Assembly: GCA_021234155.1 (NCBI GenBank)
Contig: JAJEKV010000026.1
Span: 16,420,283-16,484,282, forward strand
Source of the DNA: Isoetes taiwanensis
Lineage: Eukaryota > Streptophyta > Lycopodiopsida > Isoetales > Isoetaceae
DNA: 64,000 nt
Reading direction: 5' to 3'
Shown here: positions 1 to 11,126 of the stretch, one piece after another
Layout: every line of letters begins with the position of its first letter
How positions within the stretch are numbered: position 1 is the first letter of the stretch
Program-made: the position numbers and the translations under genes
Notes under the pieces: model-generated
What the model was told of the DNA's origin: nothing
The model's database searches: none
The model's input: the letters and a program-made list of their open reading frames with translations, nothing else

Positions 1-3000
1 GTTTGCAGCCTTGGCAAGGAGGGAGAAGGAAGTATTATGGTGGGGACATGCTCAAATCTAGAGTTTTCTGTCTATGCATAGTCTGGTAAACTTGACCTTA
101 GGGTAGGTATTTCTTTGTTGTTGATAAAATAGTGCACAAGAGATCAACAAAGAGTTGCCATGATGTTACACGTGACAGGCTGATGCCAAACATGGGATTC
201 ATACTGTTTTATATGGCATGATTACATATAATATGTATCAAGCAATTACTGGACTGGCTTTTAGGCAGATATATGGGAAGTCAGGCATATTTAAGGAGTT
301 CATGGGATGTCGTACTTCAAGAAAAGAATCTTAATGGTCAGACCAGAAACAAGGCATTTGTGAGATTTGCTACATATGTGCTAGATTGGAGGAAATGCTT
401 TTATGGACAAAAATTTAGTTCTTCTGATTATCTCCTCTGCCCTCTCATGCCATTTTTTGATTAGGAATGATCAAATTACAGTTAGAAGATTGTACTCTCA
501 TTTGTTTATGCTTTCGAGGATGACGCTCAAGTGGGAAGTACATTTTTACAGCAGGAACCTATCCAAGTGCAGTACGAGACGAAGCATTCTTGAATTTGAA
601 GAGACCAAAGGTAGTATGGCTTCATATTCTCTTAGTGTAGGGCAAGAGGAGCATGTAAATTCTTCCATCTGTTCTAATGGCTTAAGGCAACTATAGTGTG
701 CTTGCATCCAATCGTTTTGCAGCTCTGTTAGATAAAGTACTTCCCCTCTTGTATAGACAAAGGAAAGTGAAGAAAGAGGAGTTATATCAACATATCAAGT
801 TGAGAAATATCTAAGATATATGCATCCTTGACCCTAAGTCTGCGGGCTTAACAAATATCTTGGGGCTTAAAATTGATATCAATTTCACGAAAGATAAGCT
901 GGATTTTTTCTTTATGACTGGATTTGTTGTTATTGTTGTGGAATACTCCTCGCGATCTTATGTTTGTTGAATCTTAAAATGGCATGATGCATTGGCATGG
1001 AATCAATATGATTATGCTTCTAATTGATTGGGTCTATGTGCTCACTGCACAAATACATGATCTTATCAGTATAATTTATACACGATATAAACTGTAATTG
1101 CATTCAAACCAAAGTAATAGTTAAAAGATGCAGTTTTATGCTGCATTTGTTTCATTTTGGTGTGAAGAACTGCCACTAATGTCTTGCATGATAAATATAT
1201 GATCTTCAGTGAGCTGCGTAATCCCTCGCACAATCCCATTAGATATCTGACGACTTCATTTTCAAAGGCTTCAAACCAGTACATGATATCCAAAAAAGAG
1301 GTGATTGCTATCAAGCCAAAGACAAAAATACTTTATAAATGTGGCAACATGGAAAATAATTACTATCATGCACAAGATTTGCCTTTACAACCCCTTGACG
1401 ATCCTTACTTCAATAAATAAATATACGTACATTGCCAATTATGAAATGCCCTTACCTTTTGCTAAAATTAGCATTTTGGTAACATAATTTGAATGTCATG
1501 TCATTGGAAAATCTCTCTCTGATCTATAAGCTTTGTGAAGGGCACTTATTTGATCCGTTTGTTTAAGTATTTAGTGGCATTCTTCACTGCACTCACATCA
1601 CCAACATATTTGAATATTTCAAGATCTACTAAATCCCCTGTCCTACTTGAAAGGGCAACGCTTCATATATTTTTCCTCCCCCCCTTTGTTTTGGATGGTG
1701 AATTACACTAATCTACAACCCAAAGAACTCCCACTATACACCTTTACAATTAAAATTTAGGAGCAATACACAATGATAATTTTAGAAATTTTGATGACGA
1801 GGTATAGATTCTAGATTGTCAAAACTCGGAGGTATGTGGTAAAATTCGTGAAAACGTAAGGGTATTTTGTACTTTTTTCCTACTTAATAAGCAATAGTTT
1901 TCTGCTAATAACATTATGCAATTTCAAACGAAGATGAATACAGAGGCTATTAAAAGGAATATCACCAACTAAGCATTTGCAAAAGAATGTTGTTTTGAGG
2001 TATACTCACTGCAAATGCTTTGCAACGCCACATAAAAGTTGTTTTGAGGTATACTCACTTCAAAGGCTTTAGAAATATCTAATGCTCTTGTGACTTGTGA
2101 GCTCTTAGAAGGAGCTTCTTCTATCGATCTTAAGTTTCTACAAGGAGGTCAAGCATATTCTAGAATGTCATGGAAGCTTCCCTATTCTCCTTAAAGGTCT
2201 GCAAGTTCTAGACAACCCTAAAAGCTTCTGGATTCTTCCTTGCTTCGTATAAAAGATATTAGACAACACAATGAGCTACTTTGTTACATAGAACATTTAT
2301 CCCAAAAGCTTCCTTCGGCTATCTAGCTCCAAGTTGATCACTCGCAAAAAAAAAAAATCTTAAGAAAATATAGAAGCTCTACTATCCATCAACACCTAGG
2401 AACTACATCTGGTTGTATTGCAAAGGATGCCTCCTTTGATGCCTCAGATTTTTCCAATAAAAAAAGGTGGGTCTTTTTATTTCTTTTGGAAGAGATCCGA
2501 GAGTATAGCTCTGGTGATTTGTTCAGAAAAATCGTCCCCCTGGTACGATTTAATACTAGCTTGGGGAAGTAGGTCTCAAGTCAACAAGAAACCTTTTGGA
2601 TTATTAAACAAGCATAAGGCCCTAGCTACTTTATTCTAAACCTTAGGTAGTTAAACATTACACTAAATATTAATGACCGAATGAGTAACGCCTATACAAC
2701 CCATATCATGCATTTCTAACGAACTACATCGGATATAATTTCTCTTTTTGTTCCGTTTGGATGTTTCAAAGCCCGCCTTTTTTTTAAACAAAATACCCTT
2801 TTGCTAACAATTTATGTGGAACTGGTTTTTACATTATCATCATCATCAAGCCTTGACTACATCGTTCCTAAAGATTAGATTTACTTCCTTTTCTTGCTTT
2901 CACCATTCAAAGTTCTCATGAGCTTGCAGGGAGGGATTCGCTTTCAGGCACATGTAAGAAGGCAATCAACATGTTTCAAAGCGGACACGTTTCTGCCAAT

Positions 3001-3040
3001 GTATACCACTTAGTAGCACTTGCGACCATAGTTGCCTCAA
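1..3040. other. AT-rich region, no gene recognised
   Basis: I see no domain, splice-linked exon series or element boundary in this stretch. Open frames are short (under 100 codons) and resemble nothing I know. It has A-runs and T-runs, and at 2180-2280 several GAAGCTTC/TTCTAGA-like motifs followed by a TATAAAAG box near 2262, a layout seen in some LTR promoters. There is no partner repeat in the window to prove an LTR. Confidence 0.5.
1989..2070. repeat. Two-copy 49-bp tandem repeat
   Basis: A block of about 33 bp beginning GTTGTTTTGAGGTATACTCA occurs at 1989-2021 and again at 2038-2070 with two or three mismatches, a period of 49 bp. It lies in non-coding AT-rich DNA. Confidence 0.8.
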
Positions 3041-3073
3041 TAAGTATATGAAAGTCGTTACAATGGCTAGAGG

Positions 3074-3226
3074 CAATCCTCACATCCTCCACCTCCTAGG
3101 CATTCACCACCCCCTCCCACACCTTCTACATATCTGCATATGCCTGCTCCCCCACCTCCAAGGCATTCTCCACCAACCCCAATACATCCATCTCCAGTGC
3201 ACCCCCCACCGCCCCACCTACTCTAA
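3074..3226 (+). pseudogene. Proline/histidine-rich extensin-like coding fragment
   Basis: In the frame through 3074-3226 the DNA reads as about 50 codons dominated by Pro, His and Ser, with the unit PPPPRHSPP appearing twice, and ends at TAA 3224-3226. A TAG lies just upstream in the same frame. There is no signal peptide or start codon. Such a composition is known from extensins and other hydroxyproline-rich wall proteins, but it also arises from C-rich low-complexity DNA. The fragment stands directly upstream of a truncated LINE. I treat it as a remnant, not a gene. Confidence 0.35.
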
Positions 3227-3452
3227 AATGGGTTTGCCTTCCAAACTATTGATCATAGGTTCAAATTGATTTGTATTGTATAAAACAAATCATGGAAATA
3301 GAAAGTTCGTATCTCTTTGAATTGTTTGTTCACGTATGTGTCATAAGATGAATAAGTGGTGTTTTGTTGTACATCTCATATACCAAATGGTCCAATTAAT
3401 GTTGAAAAAATCATGCTCCTAATAAATCAATATCAAGTGGGCAGGACCATCC

Positions 3453-5030
3453 ATGGCACCGGTACTAACCCCCATGTTCAACAAGGCATTGCGGGAAGGT
3501 TTCTCCCTACAGTGGACCACTAGTAGGGTTGTCCCAATCTACAAGGTAGGAGATCTGCATTGCCCGGCCAATTACTGGACCATCATGATCAGCTCGGTAT
3601 TTGCAAAGCTCCTCGCCGGGATCCTCGAGCAGCAATTGACAAGATGGGCAGAGGCAGCAGAAGTGCGGGCACTCACGCAGGCAGATTTAGGTCGAGGCAC
3701 TCAATCATTGATCACATCTTCACGCTGCGGACTATGGTCGAGGACATCAGGAACCCTCGACAAGATCTGTATTGCTGCTTTGTAGACATCGCCAAGGCTT
3801 TTAACACTGTGCCTCGGGGAAAGCTATGGACAAGATTGCAACAGCTAGATGTCCCTGTGGAACTGAAGAACGCGGTTAATGCGGGTTATATGAGTCATGT
3901 TCAAAGCACTACAACCCGGTAGCCAACTATTCAAGAGCGTGATCAAGGTTTGCCGGGGATGCCTTGTCTCTCCCACAATCGCTTTGACCCGTACATTGAT
4001 CAATTGGAGAGATGGCTTACTGACAATGGAGCCAATGGGGTTTAACTTCTACACCAAATCACCACGCAACTGATCTATGCTGATGATGCGGACCTTCTGG
4101 AAGGTGGTCATCATATCATCCGCACGCCAACCAAGGGCCCCAACCCTCACTTATCGTGGTTAAAACGTTGAAGTGGTACCCACTTACAAATATTTGGGGT
4201 GGAGTTCTCGTCCGCCATGAACTGGAACAATTCCATCCGGTTGTCTGCGGCGAGGTTGGAAGGCACTCTATGCAATGCGAACAATAACCATAAGGTGGAG
4301 TCAGATGATTGGCCCCACCGGTCGCACCTATTCAAGGTATTAGTGGAACCTATGCTTTTGTATGGAGTCGAGGGTCCGGCCCCGATGGTTTCTCTCGCTT
4401 TGGAATGACTTGGAACAGTGCGTAAAAGCTTTCTTGGCACAATCGCTGAGGGTAAAGTCCATAGTTCCATACCAGATGCTGTTGCATGAGACAGTTTCTT
4501 GCTTCTTCAGAGGGGGGCCCTTGACAGACACATCATCTACTTCCAAAAGGTGTATGGACGATACTCACCTCCCTAACCTCGCTTACACTGTGGCAATAAC
4601 CTCAATGCCTAAAGGTCTGCTTGCGGGAAAAAAGAGCTCAGTGGCTGGTCAGATGGAATATGCAGAAGCACAGGTGCATCCGAGTGCAAACGGAGGCAGA
4701 TTGCCACAGCCTCAAACAGTACCTTCATACATGCTTCCACATGGGATGCCAACACCCTTGAACAGGTCAAGACGACACATTACCAATGCCACATAAACGC
4801 CATGCTGGAGCGGGGCCTGCAACGCTATCTGCGCACTCATCTACCCATGAAAAAGCGCAAATCCATTGCTTCTATTCGCACAGCCGCACACCATCTCTGG
4901 ATTGACACAGGAAGATGGATTGGGGAGCCGCACCAGGAGAGGCTTTGTCAATGCTGCCAAGTTGGAGCTGTTGAAGACGAATGCCACACCCTTCATGCAT
5001 TCTGCAGTACTTCAAGAAAATTTGTATTTT
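3453..5030 (+). mobile_element. Truncated L1-like LINE: reverse transcriptase to C-terminal zinc finger
   Basis: The order is typical of the second ORF of a plant L1-type LINE. First come the RT fingers (RVVPIYK.GD..CPANY near 3525-3580, then SVFAKLLAGILEQQLT), then the palm block with DIAKAFNTVP (3787-3816, in the +2 frame), then the catalytic LIYADDADLL at about 4071-4101. Next is a connection segment, and finally a C-terminal zf-RVT-like block (RTHLPMKKRKSIASIRT and C-x2-C ... C-x4-H-x3-C near 4830-5010). At least four frameshifts separate the blocks. The endonuclease, ORF1 and the 3' tail are all missing. Closely related copies lie at 20991-23553, 51955-61474 and 63516-64000. Confidence 0.85.
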
Positions 5031-5135
5031 CATTTGTTGCATTTACTTAAGGTAAAGTTGGGCGTCATCTTATATATCAACTTGACATGCATGGGATCTT
5101 AAGTCTCCATATTATTTGAAGCAGAAAAAATGCAC

Positions 5136-5605
5136 CTTTGATCGAACTTGTCCAGCTTCTATGAACCAATAGCCTACTACAATGGCACGAAGAGCTGGCC
5201 ACGAAAGCTTTTCAGGAGCAAAGAAATGATAGAGAACATCTTTGGAGTCGGAATGCAAAGCCCATACCAATAATTTTGATGGAATAACTACTTTACAAGG
5301 GTCAACAAGCACTCCTGTTTTCTGTGCATTGTGAAGAAAAAATGATCTTACACCAACTGCAAACCTTCATCAACCAGAGCACTCATGAGCAGTGATTGCA
5401 AGAAAAACATGGACAAGCGAAAAACCTTCTAGAATGTGTGTAATCTTATATAGAGCAGCCCCAGGAGGAAGAAAGCTTATTGGAACCAGATATTTCCATA
5501 TTTGCAGCCTAGTGTGAAACTTCTGAGCAAGTCCCACACAGCAATAGAATGATGCATCGTAGAGTGCTGAAGGGGGAAATTTTGATTTGACTCCCTTTCA
5601 CGAGC
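5136..5605 (-). pseudogene. Rav1/DMXL-like exon (RAVE V-ATPase assembly factor), partial
   Basis: On the minus strand a 470-bp exon is bounded by an acceptor (AG just before 5605) and a donor (GT after 5136). Its first part encodes a region with WKYLVPISFLPPG. Its last part encodes LLVWALHSDS ... SWPALRAIVVGYWF ... QVRSK, which matches my memory of the Rav1p_C region of plant DMXL/Rav1 WD40 proteins. There it is followed by an EKLAR block, expected in the next exon. Known family members help regulate V-ATPase assembly at endomembranes. Two one-base shifts and a TGATGA near 5370 break the frame. The next exon is absent, because the LINE at 3453-5030 lies there. The identification is from memory and moderate. 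Confidence 0.42.
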
Positions 5606-5708
5606 CTGCACTACCACCAAAAAATGAGTGATTATATACACGCAGCTCTTTAAGAAAAAGGGAATGGAAGTAAAATGCACACTCCCAAGAAGATTTAAGC
5701 CTGAAGTC

Positions 5709-5713
5709 AAAAG
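5709..5713. repeat. Target-site duplication AAAAG, left copy
   Basis: AAAAG sits directly outside the left LTR (5714) and again outside the right LTR at 17361-17365. A perfect 5-bp duplication is what Ty3/gypsy integrases leave, so the two LTRs belong to one insertion. Confidence 0.9.
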
Positions 5714-6294
5714 TGTTTGGGGTCTGGGTTCGGGAACTCCTGGAAGACAGCCCTCTGTGAGGACCCGTGGATCTAACAGGAGAGTCCGGGGGACTATGTC
5801 ACGCGGGATTTGCAAGAAGAGAAGAAAAAGAAGAAAACAGAACAAATGAGAGAAAGATGATAAGCTTCCTTGATATCAATGATGAAAATACATGAGCTCT
5901 GTAATAGAGAGAAAACCGAAAAGGAGACAAGACTCAAAACTCATCTAAAAAACTTATGTGCTAACTCTACTCATATATATAGTACAATGGCCTTGGGCCC
6001 AATATAGACACTCGACCGATCTCGGTGCCGACTCGAAGGAGGCCCGATTTGCGAATGTTGGCGGTGCCTCTTGAAGTGCCTAGAATCACTGACGCCGACG
6101 CTGGGCGGTGGACGGGTCCACTTGTCCGAAATGGCGCTCTTGTTGACAACCACGGCACTTTGATCAAGCGTGGGTCTGCCGCTTGGTCTTCATGGAGCCT
6201 TGGATGTCTGACCCGGTACGACCGAGGATCCTTGAGCTTGACCTCGGTCCGTCAGATGCATGAATAGTCCCGCACTGTGAGGCACAGATCAACA
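5714..6294 (-). repeat. 3' LTR of the minus-strand Ty3/gypsy element
   Basis: 581 bp from TGTTTGGGG to ATCAACA on the plus strand. It aligns throughout with 16773-17360. AT-rich blocks of 100 bp or more are nearly identical, while GC-rich CNG or CCGG spots differ by short indels. Confidence 0.93.
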
Positions 6295-6304
6295 CTCCCC
6301 CACC
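6295..6304 (-). promoter_or_regulatory. Polypurine tract for plus-strand DNA synthesis
   Basis: On the minus strand GGTGGGGGAG lies immediately 5' of the 3' LTR, the standard place for the PPT primer in LTR retrotransposons. Confidence 0.8.
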
Positions 6305-8037
6305 AAAACGACACTCGAGTGAAGAAAAGGAGGAAGCGCCGAGGGCGGAAGCCATCCGTCTCGAAAGTGATCCTCACGGAGTGAGGACGGGCACCATTAT
6401 GGTAATCGGGCTTATGAGATCTTGGCGTGATTGAAGAGCTTGAGGAGTGTTTTGGCCAAGGGGCGTGATCAGCATCAATAAGAAAGCGAGCGCACCATGT
6501 CTTCAAAGGGCGCTGCGTGCGCCTCGAGGAAATGTAATACGACATTCCATGAGGAGACAGTCCGGCCAAAGGCACCGACAATCGGCATTCGATTGCAAGT
6601 TGAAAAAATGGGACGGCCGATTTAAGGAGCTTAGCAAAATGCATTTGAGAGCAGCGCAAAATCCCGCTTGAAGATGGACGTAAGGATCGTGAGGTGGAGG
6701 CATTCTCGCAAGAAAGTGTTGAGACCATGAAGCGCATCCGCTGGCTGTTGCCAACCACGCCATTAGCAATGTAGATCCAATTGGTGGTGTTGTCCGAGTG
6801 GCACCTTCTTCCCAATGGGAGCGGGCGAACAAAAACGTGGATCCCACCGGAGATCCGTCGAGATCCGAGGTGGTGTCCAGCCTGCATGACCATCCATGAC
6901 CTTGGTCCAAAAAGGAAGGCCAATCGAAGTCGAACCCGGGGGCGGGAGGTACACCCTGGGGAAGCATAGGGAGAAGGAACCATGCCCGTAGGTGGGTTCT
7001 GAGCGGTCTCCCCGAATTGATCGACAAGATCCGATCAAGTGCCCGACACCAATGATCCCAAAGAGAAGCAGAGAGAGTTGAGAGTTGACGTGGAGGGCTA
7101 TCCCATCCCGTGGGGACCGTCTTGCTATCCAACGAGCTTGTAACTCGATTGTAACCAGCGAGGTGTCGCATATAAATTTGTGCATAGGGAAGATCCTGGG
7201 ATGTCCTAGATACTTCCCGATTTGTTGTTCTGGCGGGCTTAAACGCCGAGAGATAAATGATTTGCAAGCTCGTGCATGTACTCGATGAAGAGTTTGGGTC
7301 CGAAAGGGATCCGCAAGATATGGATTGTTATCCCTGAAGCACCCATTGCACAGCTGGGGTCACCCCGAAAAAAATGGCGTGGCCCATTTCCAAAGTGTTC
7401 CCCGTATCACCCGGATAGAAATCATGAAATATGTAAGCCATGGGCTGAACCACTCTGAAGGTGATAAAGTCTGGATCGGCACAGTGTATGAGATCAAAGA
7501 CGACAAGGGCACAGCACAACCCTTTGTCTTCAATGGAGAGTTCTGGCCAAATCCGAATAAAATCTGCGACCGCCGTGGAATATCCACAGGGCCATCGGCC
7601 GCATGCCACTTCGAAAGGAAGAGGTGGCGTCGAGCAAACCACATAATCGTGATAGCGGAGGGAACTGAAGTCAACAGGCATTCGTGAAGAATGGCGCGTA
7701 TGGGCGCCAAGTTTTGCTTGAGCCTCATCGCCAGATCAATAGCTTTGCCGCACTGTTGTTCGAGATCACGGATCCGGTTGTCCCTTTCGAAAGCAGGCGT
7801 GACTGGTCACGGACCCGTTCCTGAGAAGGGTTGACCTGGGAGGAAGATTTCCCCGGTGTGTTGAGACGAAGCACGGCAATCTCCGCGTCATCCAAGATCT
7901 TCGCTTTACGCACCTCTCGTAGGCGATCTTGAAGAGAGGTGAGCCGAGAGGTCCGTGGTAGAAAGCCGAGCCGCCAAGGAGGCGAATTTGAGCGTCCCCG
8001 GGCTGAAAAGATTTTGAACCCGAAAGTGCTGAAATTT
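6305..8037 (-). other. Extra region between pol and 3' LTR, distal half
   Basis: This is element-internal sequence with broken minus-strand frames and no domain I recognise. The most protein-like frame is 7328-7681 (minus), with segments such as KGLCCALVVFDLIH and MAYIFHDFYPGDTG. Frames at 6503-7267 and 6252-6983 are rich in Arg, Ser and Pro and look like GC-driven open frames. In Athila-type elements this position can hold an env-like or other extra ORF. Nothing visible here (signal peptide, transmembrane pair) supports an envelope. Confidence 0.4.
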
Positions 8038-9031
8038 TCACACGATTCGAGTACAAGGCATTGAGTTTAGCAATATCTCGCCCTTGGTACTCGTGGAGAG
8101 CGGCTTTGGACTTGTTGTGCTCCAATAAAGTCTGAATTTCCGACCGAGCCGAACTGTTGATCTTCGAAGTTGGCTGACTTGAGCTTGTGTACTTTTGAGA
8201 TCCGCATGAGCCCGTAAGAGAGCTTCATGCTTGTCTTGAAGTTTGGCCTCCAAAGTTGCAACTTGGGCGCTTCTGCGGCTTGAAGGTCCCGTGTACCGCG
8301 ATCGAGGCCTCTAGTGCCTTGAACCCCGGCCATAAGAGCGCCTTGGGATTCTTGTAACTTGAGAGCCGCAGCTTGAGCATCCCCGTTGATACCGATACAA
8401 CAACCGACGAGGGTGTTGTGGTGGTGGAGCTTGTCGCTGCCCGGTTTGGGATGTTTGGGAAAAATGGTTTGAAGTGGATGGTGTGGGAGAGGAGGAGACA
8501 AAGGACATGGGTGTGACTGTGGACATGACCAAATGGAAGACGGGCGTGAAGTGCCAACTTGGTGAGTGATTGGAAGGGGAGCTACTGAAAGTGGAATTAT
8601 GAGAATTTGGTGGTGTGGGAGGGAAGTAATGACGGATGAGGGCTTGAAAGTGGCCTCCCACGTAAACTTCAAATAGAAGTGGTACCGGGCGGTCCATTTC
8701 TTGGAGAAGACGATAGAACATCATTTGGGGCCAATCTATGTGGTGTTTGGAGTGTGTAGCAAAGGAGGACCAGGTTATAGAAAGGCTTATTGATATGGGT
8801 GTTCTTGATAGAATACCCAAGGAATTTTCGCCACGAAATTTGACAAAGGTTTCGTGGAGGCTTGTCGATATTGGTCGACGTTGGACATTGGCATGATAAG
8901 CGAGGTGCACCAAACTCGTGACATCGATATCCTCGTATAGCGCACCATGATACACAAGGGGTGTGCAAGGGAATATGAAATACCTCAGAAATCAAATGTT
9001 GAGTCAACGAAATAGTGGTGCCATCGACCAC
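8038..9031 (-). CDS. Accessory ORF of the retrotransposon, broken, unknown function
   Basis: Read on the minus strand from the ATG at 9031, the first about 100 codons (VDGTTISLTQHLISEVF, then NTHINKPFYNLVLLC in one frame) pass by small shifts into frames with a helical segment (FYRLLQEMDRPVPLLFEVYV) and finally a coiled-coil-like stretch (KHEALLRAHADLKSTQAQV, near 8160-8230). The general plan resembles the plant transposon-associated proteins found beside Ty3 pol, a globular domain then a coil. No signature is clear enough to name it. It is in sense with pol and lies downstream of it, so it could be expressed by splicing. Many frameshifts mean it is probably non-functional as written. Confidence 0.4.
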
Positions 9032-10087
9032 GGTGGTGTAACCTTATGCGGGCTGCTTACGATATTGGCGATGAACCGCCTTCAACCGAGATTTGGAGCC
9101 GGAAGTTCCATTTGAGAGAATTCAAAGGCTGGTGTCGTTCAAATGACTTCTTTATTTGGGCCAACAAGGGCTTCCGCGGAAAGTGGGCGTCAAGAAGGAT
9201 ACAGATGCAAAAAAGGGCGGATCCTTGGGGAGCGGTAGCTTGAAGTGTAGAAAATCTTGGGGCAGCCATGGGAATGATGTGCGTGAACGAAGAGGGATGC
9301 CAAAGGCGAAGACGAAAAGTCGAGCCACGAGGACAAAGGCGAGAGGAACGAAAAGGTTTGTTTTAGGGCGCATGGCCGAGGCGAAGAGGTATGAAGAGTC
9401 TGGCTGGACCGCTGATGGTGCAGGTGTCAAAAGATGCCAAGAAGGGTATTGAGAGGCAAAAATTTGGCTAAGTCCCAAAAACGTAAGGGAGAAGCAATGA
9501 ACGGTGAGGATGAGGCGTGAAAGAAAGATCGGATGGGACAAATGGCAAAGGACACCCATTAATGTTCGACGGGCGTGAAAAGAAGGAATGGCATTCAATC
9601 CGGCAACTTCGAAGTGGGATATCGCGAAAAGGAATGTGTCGAGGTACCATGGCTAGATATGCGGCGGGAGAAAAGATTCTCATTTTAGAAACAAATTTTG
9701 CATTGCAAACACGTTGGCGATTTGTGTGATTGGTCCACGCCGACAAGGAGTGCCTCATGGGCTATATAAGACGAACCGAGAGGAACGAAGGCATCCGATG
9801 GCGCCGCATGGCTCTTCGCCGCTTGAACGAAGACCGCATCGATGCCCACTAACCGCCGAGAGTGGATCACTTGCAAGATGAATTGTTCCGGATCTTCGGC
9901 GCCACCACAACCGTGGCATTCGAATGGACGGCCGGGTGTGCCGGGATGGCTGAACATCCCGACCAAGACCAACGGATGGAGGTGGTTCTGCACCTTCGGC
10001 CGATCCGGAGCGTAACCTCTACCATCTCCTCGCATCACCTCTCCCCAACCCGAGTAGAGGGTTTTTCCTCTTAGGACTTAGTAGATA
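9032..10087. other. Extra region between pol and 3' LTR, proximal part
   Basis: No recognised domain. Minus-strand frame 9152-9598 is rich in Phe, Leu, Ser and Pro and looks like complement of purine-rich DNA. On the plus strand a CTATATAAG box (about 9761-9770) precedes a 70-codon frame (9862-10074). It could be a cryptic antisense promoter, but there is no other support. Confidence 0.35.
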
Positions 10088-10150
10088 GGGCTCTGAGCCC
10101 GTTTTTGTATATAGGGCAGTGCCCATAGCGGAAATAGCTGGGCTGCGCCC
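10088..10150. repeat. Three consecutive GGGC/GCCC hairpins
   Basis: Three short palindromes occur within 63 bp: GGGCTCTGAGCCC (10088-10100), GGGCAGTGCCC (10114-10124) and GGGCTGCGCCC (10140-10150). All share a GGGC...GCCC stem with different loops, spaced 13-15 bp. They sit just after the ancestral end of pol. Confidence 0.75.
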
Positions 10151-10257
10151 ACATTTTGTAAAAAATCTCCACTATAATATAATATACCGCCTTTCTAGTC
10201 ACTTTCTGTGGTGTTTGCTTCTTGAACTGGCTCTGTGTGTTGATGTTCACTTTCTGT

Positions 10258-10828
10258 CAATGTTGTTAAAAAACCCGTTTTTTATTTTTAAAGTACCTCT
10301 ATAAAAATCCTCAAGTTTTTTAAAGGATTTTTATGATATGGTATGGCCAAAAAATAAAAATGAAAAAGATTGCACATTTTGTGCACTACTTTATTGGATA
10401 TATTTGCTACTGTTAAAATGCTCATTTGTGCTACAAGTTATAACACGTAGCATGCCAACAAGTAAATCGGAAGATTATGCTGCTATTAGAAATTATTAAG
10501 TTCAAGTACGAAGATATCACAACTTTTTTGCCATGCAACTCTTAAGAAAGTTCAGAAAAACATAATTATAGAGGTTAAGAGATATAGGAATCTTATATAC
10601 AAGTATAAATAAGTTCAAGAATATCATCTATTTGGATAAAAAAATCACAATCTAAGGATCTTTAAGGATTTTTAAAGATTTTTAAGGATTTTTAAGATTT
10701 TAAAGATTTTTAACGTATTTTATATGAAATACGTTTTTAAAGATTTTTTTCAAAAATCTTAAAAATCTTCAAAAAATCTTAAAAAACGTTTTTTAAACGT
10801 ACGGATTTTAACGTACTTAACAACATTG
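10258..10828. mobile_element. Non-autonomous hAT-like element (571 bp)
   Basis: The terminal inverted repeat CAATGTTGTTAA is perfect at both ends and flanked by an 8-bp direct duplication CTTTCTGT (10250-10257 and 10829-10836). Eight-bp duplications with CA...TG ends are the hallmark of the hAT superfamily. The interior is AT-rich, made of repeated AAGGATTTTT/AAAGATTTTT units that form long imperfect hairpins (10640-10800), and encodes no transposase. It interrupts the 3' end of the retrotransposon pol frame: the codons after 10836 continue at 10249 on the minus strand. Confidence 0.88.
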
Positions 10829-11121
10829 CTTTCTGTGTGATGAAATGCTTTGAGACGAAAACCATTAACCAATGTAGGTAATGGAGTGCCATCTAACTCA
10901 GCTAGTTGGAAAACGCTTGGTCTAACCACTTGAACAATTTGATAAGGGCCAAGCCAACGAAACTTGAGTTTACCCGGAAAATTTTTGTACCTGGAATCAT
11001 AAAGAAGAACCAAATCTCCTTCTTTGAATGTTTTTGTCTTCAAACGTTTGTCATGTAAAGATTTTTGCAACTGTTGTCCATGAAGAACACGAATATAAGC
11101 ATCCCTTCGAAGTTCATCCAA
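10829..11121 (-). CDS. Integrase C-terminal part of the Ty3/gypsy element
   Basis: Minus strand: a basic segment (QQLQKSLHDKRLKTKTFKEG), then DLVLLYDSRY, then FRWLGPYQIVQVV and LAELDGTPL. This is the usual GPY/F-type C-terminal module, which helps bind DNA during integration. No chromodomain follows. The frame now runs into the hAT element at 10828 and ends about 70 bp inside it. Before that insertion it continued for a short acidic tail on the other side. Confidence 0.85.
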
Positions 11122-11126
11122 CCGTT

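Noticed and set aside
2418..2639. Organelle-like or other coding frame of 73 codons
   Set aside because: No family recognised, no splice or promoter context; length is within chance for this composition.
6503..7267. 254-codon minus frame as a protein gene in the retrotransposon
   Set aside because: Composition (Arg, Ser, Pro, Leu) and overlap with several equally open frames suggest GC-driven open frames; no motif seen.
9761..10074. Independent plus-strand gene or nested solo LTR driven by CTATATAAG
   Set aside because: Only a TATA-like box and a 70-codon frame; no LTR ends or TSD found, and it is antisense within the retrotransposon.
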